Source: Paenisporosarcina quisquiliarum_A | GTDB lineage: Bacteria > Bacillota > Bacilli > Bacillales_A > Planococcaceae | Length of the DNA: 64,000 nucleotides | Assembly (NCBI RefSeq): GCF_043641925.1 | Contig: NZ_JBHZRU010000008.1 | Coordinates: 62,001 to 126,000, forward strand | Reading direction: 5' to 3' | In this document: one piece after another, positions 58,208-64,000 of the stretch | Numbering within the stretch: position 1 is the stretch's first letter | Layout: the number at the start of each line of letters is the position of its first letter | Made by a program: the position numbers and the translations under genes | Notes under the pieces: model-generated | What the model was told of the DNA's origin: nothing | What the model saw: the letters and a program-made list of their open reading frames with translations, nothing else | Databases searched by the model: none

Positions 58208-61105
58208 TTGAAAAACCAGGAAATACGTATAGAAGGTGCTCGAGCACATAATTTAAAAAATCTATCTTTATCGATTCCACGTGATAAGCTCGTCGTTATG
58301 ACGGGTTTATCAGGTTCCGGTAAATCATCTTTAGCATTCGATACGATATATGCGGAAGGTCAACGTCGTTATGTTGAATCACTTTCTGCTTATGCTAGAC
58401 AGTTTTTAGGTCAAATGGATAAGCCAGAAGTTGACTCCATAGAGGGGTTATCGCCAGCCATTTCAATCGATCAAAAAACGACGAGCCGTAATCCGCGTTC
58501 AACAGTTGGGACAGTAACGGAAATTTATGATTATTTGCGACTATTGTATGCACGTGTAGGAAAACCGATATGTCCAAATCACGGGATTGAAATTACTTCC
58601 CAAACAATCGAACAAATGGTTGATCGCTTACTCGAGTTTCCAGAAAAAACACGCATGCAAATTCTAGCTCCCATTGTTTCGGGTCGTAAAGGAACACATG
58701 CCAAAATGCTGGAAGATGTTAAAAAGCAAGGTTATGTAAGGGTTCGTGTAAATGGTGATTTAATGGACTTAGACGATGACATTCAATTAGAGAAAAATAA
58801 AAAGCACGATATTGAAATTGTCATTGACCGAATTGTGATGAAGGAAGATATTGCTCCACGTCTTGCAGACTCATTGGAATCGGCATTACGTTTAGCTGAT
58901 GGACGAGTACTGATTGATGTAATGGAGCATGAAGAGATCTTATTTAGTGAACATCATGCATGTCCAATTTGTGGATTCTCAATTGGAGAACTAGAACCAC
59001 GTATGTTTTCATTTAACAGTCCTTTTGGTGCTTGCCAAGAATGTGATGGTTTAGGAACAAAACTTGAGGTAGATCCAGAATTAGTCATTCCTGATTGGTC
59101 CCTATCTCTTAAAAAGGGTGCCATTGCCCCTTGGGAACCAACGAGTTCGCAATATTACCCACAATTATTAGAAGCAGTATGTAAGCATTATAAAATTGAT
59201 ATGTCTGTTCCAGTTGAAGAACTACCAAAAGAACAAATGGATAAAATTTTATATGGTTCAGGGTCAGATAAAATTAGATTTAGATATGAGAATGATTTTG
59301 GACAAGTACGAGACAATGCTATTCACTTTGAAGGAGTTATTCCAAATATTGAACGTCGATTTAAAGAGACATCATCTGATTACATCCGAGATCAAATGGA
59401 AAAATACATGGCGCAACAAGATTGCCCAACATGTAAAGGTTATCGTTTAAAACCTGAAACATTAGCAGTGAAGGTTGATTCTATTCATATTGGGAAAGTC
59501 ACAGAATTCTCGATAGAAGAAGCCGATAAATTCTTTGATCAATTGCGTTTATCGGAAAAAGATATGCAAATTGCCAAGATGATTTTACGTGAAATTCGAG
59601 AGCGTTTAGGATTTTTAATTAATGTTGGGTTGGATTACCTTACATTAAGCCGTGCAGCTGGAACCTTATCTGGAGGAGAAGCACAACGAATTAGATTAGC
59701 TACGCAAATTGGGTCACGTCTTACAGGCGTACTATACATTTTGGATGAGCCATCCATCGGTTTGCATCAACGAGATAATGATCGCTTGATTGCTACCTTA
59801 AAAAATATGAGGGATATCGGCAATACGTTAATCGTTGTTGAACATGATGAAGATACAATGATGGCAGCTGATTACTTAATAGACGTTGGTCCAGGCGCTG
59901 GTGTTCATGGAGGAGAAATCGTGGCATCTGGAACTCCGGAGCAAGTAATGAAAAGTAAAAAATCTTTAACTGGCCAGTATTTGAGTGGGAAGAAATTCAT
60001 TCCACTTCCAATTGAACGTAGAAAGCCAGATGGACGCATGATTTCGATAAAAGGTGCAACTGAAAATAATTTAAAAAATGTTTCAGTTGATATTCCACTA
60101 GGAATCTTCACATCAATAACAGGCGTTTCAGGATCAGGGAAAAGTACGTTAATCAATGAGATTTTACATAAATCTCTCGCCCAAAAACTGAATCGTGCCA
60201 AAGCGAAGCCTGGGCAACATAAAGAAATTACGGGTGTGGAAGCACTTGAAAAAGTAATCGATATCGATCAATCACCTATTGGTCGTACACCTAGATCAAA
60301 TCCAGCGACCTATACAGGCGTATTTGATGATATTCGGGATGTCTTTGCATCAACGAATGAAGCAAAAGTTCGAGGATATCTAAAAGGACGATTTAGCTTC
60401 AATGTAAAAGGCGGTCGTTGTGAAGCATGTCGCGGCGATGGAATCATTAAAATTGAAATGCATTTCTTACCGGATGTTTATGTCCCATGTGAAATCTGTC
60501 ATGGGAAACGCTATAACCGTGAAACACTCGAAGTTCGTTATAAAGGTCAAAACATCGCAGAGATATTAAAGATGACGATTGAAGATGCAACGAAATTCTT
60601 TGAAAACATTCCAAAGATACAACGAAAACTACAAACAATTGTTGATGTAGGTCTTGGTTACATGGAATTAGGACAACCAGCAACGACTTTATCGGGCGGG
60701 GAAGCCCAACGAGTGAAACTTGCTTCAGAATTACACAAACGTTCAAATGGTAAGTCTTTTTATATTTTGGATGAGCCAACAACTGGTTTGCATGCCCATG
60801 ACATTGCTCGTTTGCTGATTGTTTTGCAAAGGCTTGTAGAAAATGGAGATACGGTTGTAGTCATTGAACATAATTTAGATGTGATTAAAACGTCTGATTA
60901 TATTATTGACTTAGGACCTGAAGGCGGAGACAAAGGTGGAACGATTTTAGCGGTTGGTACACCAGAAGAAATTGCGAAAGTCAAAAAATCATATACAGGT
61001 CATTATTTAAAACCTGTACTTGAGCGCGAACGAAAACGAATGGATGTAGAATTAGAAAAAGCTTCTAAGAAAAAAACAAAAAAAGTCCCAGTAGAAGCAA
61101 AATGA
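58208..61105 (+). CDS. uvrA: UvrABC system protein A
   Basis: This is 965 aa from the TTG at 58208, nine bases after AAGGA; an earlier TTG at 58202 is too close. It has two ABC ATPase modules with Walker A GLSGSGKSS and GVSGSGKST, signatures LSGGEAQR twice, and zinc-binding CPICG/CQEC and CEAC/CEIC pairs. It recognises DNA damage and loads UvrB. It follows uvrB by six bases, the conserved uvrBA operon. Confidence 0.97.
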   Translation: MKNQEIRIEGARAHNLKNLSLSIPRDKLVVMTGLSGSGKSSLAFDTIYAEGQRRYVESLSAYARQFLGQMDKPEVDSIEGLSPAISIDQKTTSRNPRSTVGTVTEIYDYLRLLYARVGKPICPNHGIEITSQTIEQMVDRLLEFPEKTRMQILAPIVSGRKGTHAKMLEDVKKQGYVRVRVNGDLMDLDDDIQLEKNKKHDIEIVIDRIVMKEDIAPRLADSLESALRLADGRVLIDVMEHEEILFSEHHACPICGFSIGELEPRMFSFNSPFGACQECDGLGTKLEVDPELVIPDWSLSLKKGAIAPWEPTSSQYYPQLLEAVCKHYKIDMSVPVEELPKEQMDKILYGSGSDKIRFRYENDFGQVRDNAIHFEGVIPNIERRFKETSSDYIRDQMEKYMAQQDCPTCKGYRLKPETLAVKVDSIHIGKVTEFSIEEADKFFDQLRLSEKDMQIAKMILREIRERLGFLINVGLDYLTLSRAAGTLSGGEAQRIRLATQIGSRLTGVLYILDEPSIGLHQRDNDRLIATLKNMRDIGNTLIVVEHDEDTMMAADYLIDVGPGAGVHGGEIVASGTPEQVMKSKKSLTGQYLSGKKFIPLPIERRKPDGRMISIKGATENNLKNVSVDIPLGIFTSITGVSGSGKSTLINEILHKSLAQKLNRAKAKPGQHKEITGVEALEKVIDIDQSPIGRTPRSNPATYTGVFDDIRDVFASTNEAKVRGYLKGRFSFNVKGGRCEACRGDGIIKIEMHFLPDVYVPCEICHGKRYNRETLEVRYKGQNIAEILKMTIEDATKFFENIPKIQRKLQTIVDVGLGYMELGQPATTLSGGEAQRVKLASELHKRSNGKSFYILDEPTTGLHAHDIARLLIVLQRLVENGDTVVVIEHNLDVIKTSDYIIDLGPEGGDKGGTILAVGTPEEIAKVKKSYTGHYLKPVLERERKRMDVELEKASKKKTKKVPVEAK

Positions 61106-61183
61106 AACCTTTTATCTTCTGATTCGTATGTATAAAGGAATAGAAAGGTATGCCTAAAAGCAACCTTAGAGGAGGCCAATAAT

Positions 61184-62329
61184 ATGCAAGAAGAACGTAA
61201 ACGCATTTTAGACTTAGTTGAAAAAGGTTCGATTTCTGCTCAAGAAGCGTTAGTATTGCTAGAGGCTCTAGGAAATGAAACGAGTAATACGACTGGTCCT
61301 ACTAAACAGATGGAACAGCCGACTCATTCAAGTCACTCCAACAAAGAAACACATACGAAAAGTTCAACATCATCTCAAGCAGATGATTTCATGGAAGATA
61401 TTAAACGGGATTTTTCTCAATTTGGCGATCGATTCATGCAATTAATGCAATCAGCCGTTGGAAAGATGAAATCATTTGATTTCGATATGCCTTTTGGTGA
61501 GCCAATGGAGTTCCACCACACCATCCACAAGGAAGAAATGGATTTTAACAACATTTCAGCAGATTTAGCCAATGGTAAGTTAGAGATTTATCCATCACAA
61601 GACGGGAAGCTGCGAGCAGAATGTCACGTGAAAGTCTACAGATCTTCTTCTGAAGAAGAAGGGAAAAGAGAATTCCATGATAAGTTTGTGTTTGTGGTAG
61701 ATCAACAAAAATTACGTATTATTAGTGATTTGAAAACGACTTCCGTAAATATTGTTCTTTATATACCAAAAGCAAAATACGATTCTATTTCGGTGCGATT
61801 GTTTAATGGTGCATTCAATGGGAAACACCTCGAAACAGACCGTTTAAAAGTGAAAACTGCGAACGGGAAGATTGAACTTAAGGATTGTTCAATCGAGGAT
61901 GGAGAAATCCAAACAGCGAATGGAGCTATTCTTGTAAAAGATGCAAAAGGGAATAAAATCGATGCCGAAACAATTAATGGGCGTATTTATATCGATGGGC
62001 TTCTGAAAAATATTGAAGCACAATCTGTAAATGGTCATGTGGCATTAACGACAAAAAATAAAGAAGCTACTAAAATAGAAGGTCTTGCAGTAGCAGGATC
62101 CGTAGAAATTTACGTTCCATCCTCCGTTGCTTTACAAGGTGAAGTATCATCGAACTTTGGCAAAATGGATGTTGCTTTGCCAGATGTAACGAGATTAAAT
62201 GAACAAGACCATTTCTTACAAAAGAATATTCGTTTTACAAAAGACCTTGAAGGCTCATCTGCTCCTTTATACATCAAAGGTGAAGCGAAAACAGGTTCAA
62301 TCTTAGTTCGCTACATTAGTTCTGAATAA
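61184..62329 (+). CDS. yvlB: DUF4097 protein, YvlB-like
   Basis: This is a 381-aa protein. The N-terminal helical segment EERKRILDLVEKGSISAQEA followed by LVLLEAL is the SHOCT-like regulator-of-envelope motif of YvlB. A Ser/Thr-rich linker and a C-terminal DUF4097 beta-solenoid (about residues 130-380) follow, with repeated VKTANGKIELKDCS, IQTANGAILVKDA and AETINGRIYIDG steps. No signal peptide is present. In B. subtilis yvlB also lies beside uvrA and is linked to envelope stress. Confidence 0.85.
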   Translation: MQEERKRILDLVEKGSISAQEALVLLEALGNETSNTTGPTKQMEQPTHSSHSNKETHTKSSTSSQADDFMEDIKRDFSQFGDRFMQLMQSAVGKMKSFDFDMPFGEPMEFHHTIHKEEMDFNNISADLANGKLEIYPSQDGKLRAECHVKVYRSSSEEEGKREFHDKFVFVVDQQKLRIISDLKTTSVNIVLYIPKAKYDSISVRLFNGAFNGKHLETDRLKVKTANGKIELKDCSIEDGEIQTANGAILVKDAKGNKIDAETINGRIYIDGLLKNIEAQSVNGHVALTTKNKEATKIEGLAVAGSVEIYVPSSVALQGEVSSNFGKMDVALPDVTRLNEQDHFLQKNIRFTKDLEGSSAPLYIKGEAKTGSILVRYISSE

Positions 62330-62336
62330 ACAAGTA

Positions 62337-62368
62337 AAAAACCCGAATCGATTTCGATTCGGGTTTTC
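62337..62368. terminator. Bidirectional terminator, yvlB/amidase
   Basis: AACCCGAATCG pairs perfectly with CGATTCGGGTT around four bases, with A and T tracts on both sides, between convergent genes. Confidence 0.9.
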
Positions 62369-62374
62369 CTTTTC

Positions 62375-62935
62375 CTAACATTGTTTCGTTCTTTCAATAA
62401 AACGTTGAATTCCATTTGAGATTCCATCAGCACATTGTTGCTGATACATCGGTTCTTTCAGTAACTGCATTTCTTGTTTATTCGTCATGAAACCGCATTC
62501 TACTAGTACTGCAGGCATATTCGTTTCTCGCAAAACTGCGAAGTTTCCTTGTTTGATACCCCTATTTTTACGTCCTGTTGACTTGATGATCTCTTGGTTA
62601 ATAAAAGCAGCAAAACTCCTCGTGATACTTCTCGCGTTTAACCATGTAAAGGTTTCAATCCCATTTACTTCATTCCATTGTGTACCAAATGCGTTTGCAT
62701 GTATCGAAATGAATAAATCTGCTTTCATACGATTAGCTAAGGTGATCCGCTCATTCAAAGGAACATCTCGATTAATATCGTGTGAAAAAATACATAGGAC
62801 ATTCTTGCTTTGCAAGTTCTTTTTGAGTCGCCTAGCGACTGCTTCATTGAACTCAAATTCTCTTAACTGACCGTCTGGTGAACGTTTACCAGGGGTGTGT
62901 GGTCCATGACCTGCATCAATAATGATTTTCAACAT
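62375..62935 (-). CDS. N-acetylmuramoyl-L-alanine amidase (Amidase_3), stand-alone
   Basis: This 186-aa protein has a single zinc amidase domain: ligand His in IIDAGHGPHTPG, Glu in REFEFNEAVARRL, His in FISIHANAFG, and catalytic Glu in VLVECGFMTN. It has neither a signal peptide nor SH3, LysM or SPOR wall-binding domains, so export would need lysis, a holin or the mother-cell context. Such compact amidases occur as phage endolysins and as sporulation (CwlC/CwlD-like) enzymes. GGAGGG precedes the ATG. It is divergent from hprK. Confidence 0.87.
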   Translation of the reverse strand: MLKIIIDAGHGPHTPGKRSPDGQLREFEFNEAVARRLKKNLQSKNVLCIFSHDINRDVPLNERITLANRMKADLFISIHANAFGTQWNEVNGIETFTWLNARSITRSFAAFINQEIIKSTGRKNRGIKQGNFAVLRETNMPAVLVECGFMTNKQEMQLLKEPMYQQQCADGISNGIQRFIERTKQC

Positions 62936-63076
62936 TTATCAACCCTCCTCTTTCCTATATAGAAAGGAATTCAAGAAAAGGGACAACTTGAGTTAAAATC
63001 ATTTCATTTCTCGGTAGTCATGCTAAAATATGAAGCATGAAGAATGATTCGAAATTCGAAGAAAGCAGGTGATTTT

Positions 63077-64000
63077 TTGGTTCAAGTTTCCACCAAGGAC
63101 GTGAAAGAAATGTTTGAATTAAGTTTAGTCAGCGGACAGGAAGGCATTGGACGTCATATCTCAGTTAGTGATATTTCTAGACCTGGACTTGAGATGGCCG
63201 GTTATTTCACCCATTATCCTGCTAATCGTGTACAGTTATTAGGTAAAACGGAATTATCCTTTTTTGATATGCTCTTGCCTCATGAACGAAAGGAGCGCAT
63301 GAAAAAACTATGTTCACCTGAAACACCTGCCATTATTATTTCGCATGGGATGAACGTTCCCGAAGAGTTAAAAAAAGCAGCGAATGAGGAAAATGTCCCC
63401 GTATTAACGACTAAAATGCCAACGACACGCTTTTCAAGTCTACTGACTAATTTCCTTGAAAGTAAACTAGCTCCAACGACTGCTGTTCATGGCGTATTAG
63501 TCGATGTATATGGAGTAGGTGTATTAATCACCGGAAAGAGTGGCGTAGGTAAGAGTGAAACTGCGTTGGAATTAGTGAAACGTGGACATCGCTTAGTCGC
63601 TGATGATTGTGTAGAAATTAGACAAGAAGCTGAAAACACTCTTGTAGGAAGCGCACCAAAGCTGATTGAACATTTACTTGAGATTCGTGGAGTAGGAATT
63701 ATCGATATCATGACCCTGTTTGGTGCAAGTGCCATTCGCAGCTTTAAACGTATTTCCCTCGTTATTGACTTAGAAATTTGGGATGCGAATAAAACGTATG
63801 ATCGACTTGGGTTAGATGAAGAGAAAATGAAAATCATCGACACGGATCTGACCAAGTTCACGATTCCTGTTCGTCCAGGTCGAAACTTAGCTGTTATTAT
63901 TGAAGTAGCATCTATGAACCATCGTTTAAAACGAATGGGCGTAAATGCAGCAGAAGAGTTTTCAAATCGATTAAACGATGTCATCAGTCAAAATGAGGAC
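63077..64000 (+). CDS. hprK: HPr kinase/phosphorylase (partial at the 3' end)
   Basis: The frame runs 308 codons from a TTG at 63077 (AGGTGAT upstream) to the window end without a stop, nearly the full family length of about 310 aa. The P-loop GKSGVGKSETALEL lies near residue 153, followed by HRLVADDCVEI and the HPrK signature LLEIRGVGIIDIMTLFGASA. It phosphorylates HPr Ser46 and controls carbon catabolite repression. uvrA-yvlB-hprK order is as in Bacillus. Confidence 0.95.
   Translation, partial: MVQVSTKDVKEMFELSLVSGQEGIGRHISVSDISRPGLEMAGYFTHYPANRVQLLGKTELSFFDMLLPHERKERMKKLCSPETPAIIISHGMNVPEELKKAANEENVPVLTTKMPTTRFSSLLTNFLESKLAPTTAVHGVLVDVYGVGVLITGKSGVGKSETALELVKRGHRLVADDCVEIRQEAENTLVGSAPKLIEHLLEIRGVGIIDIMTLFGASAIRSFKRISLVIDLEIWDANKTYDRLGLDEEKMKIIDTDLTKFTIPVRPGRNLAVIIEVASMNHRLKRMGVNAAEEFSNRLNDVISQNED

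Overview
The window is AT-rich, low-GC Gram-positive chromosomal DNA. It carries Bacillus-type gene blocks throughout (hit-ecsAB-yhaA, liaFSR, hmoB-hemEHY-yhgDE-yhfH-lplJ-lcfB, nadBCA/nifS, yrrT-mccAB, comK region, uvrBA-yvlB-hprK) with strong Shine-Dalgarno sites, many TTG starts and Rho-independent terminators. The combination (no ecsC, luxS inside the yrrT operon, 130-bp palindromic repeats) suggests Planococcaceae (Sporosarcina/Psychrobacillus/Paenisporosarcina-like). That family placement is inference. No rRNA, tRNA, CRISPR, prophage or intact insertion sequence was seen.

Layout. 1-9.6 kb: hit (partial), ecsAB, two uncharacterised genes, an M20 amidohydrolase, liaFSR, a DUF2642 protein, a manganese catalase and hmoB. 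9.7-17.6 kb: late heme genes (coproporphyrin-type hemE/hemH/hemY), the TetR regulator yhgD with its probable target yhgE, yhfH and lipoate ligase. 17.6-25.7 kb: a palindromic repeat, a Bce-type sensor/ABC module, FadR-box-controlled lcfB, a second palindromic repeat in a 0.9-kb gene-poor gap, and a methyltransferase. 25.9-30.6 kb: de novo NAD synthesis (nadBCA) divergent from nifS.

30.6-40.8 kb is the unusual part. Seven full-length paralogues of XRE-HTH/TPR regulators (NprR/PlcR-like, RRNPP architecture, 425-430 aa) all lie on the minus strand. Six form one tightly packed run. The seventh is a separate unit whose stop codon overlaps the start of a 42-codon gene, not called by standard length cut-offs, for a secreted peptide (lysine-rich start, hydrophobic core, Ala-x-Ala-like end, 16-residue tail). 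This is the receptor/signal-peptide layout of nprR-nprX and plcR-papR. Six receptors therefore appear to be orphans beside one paired receptor. HTH halves are very similar and sensor halves diverge. A GTTGGGAA motif lies upstream of both units, and each unit is divergent from a small gene.

40.8-64 kb: a small membrane protein, a FAD-Rieske oxidoreductase, an S9 peptidase, an acetyltransferase, a reverse-transsulfuration operon (yrrT-luxS-mccA-mccB), an enoyl-CoA hydratase, a UbiB-like kinase, an EAL-HDOD protein, NIF3 and Nudix proteins, a LexA-box gene (yhjD-like), comK divergent from an IDEAL-domain protein, uvrBA, yvlB, a stand-alone amidase and hprK (cut by the window end).

Two genes, uvrB and the manganese catalase, have no usable NTG start at the right place. 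Both fit best with ATC/ATT starts seven bases after a near-perfect Shine-Dalgarno.
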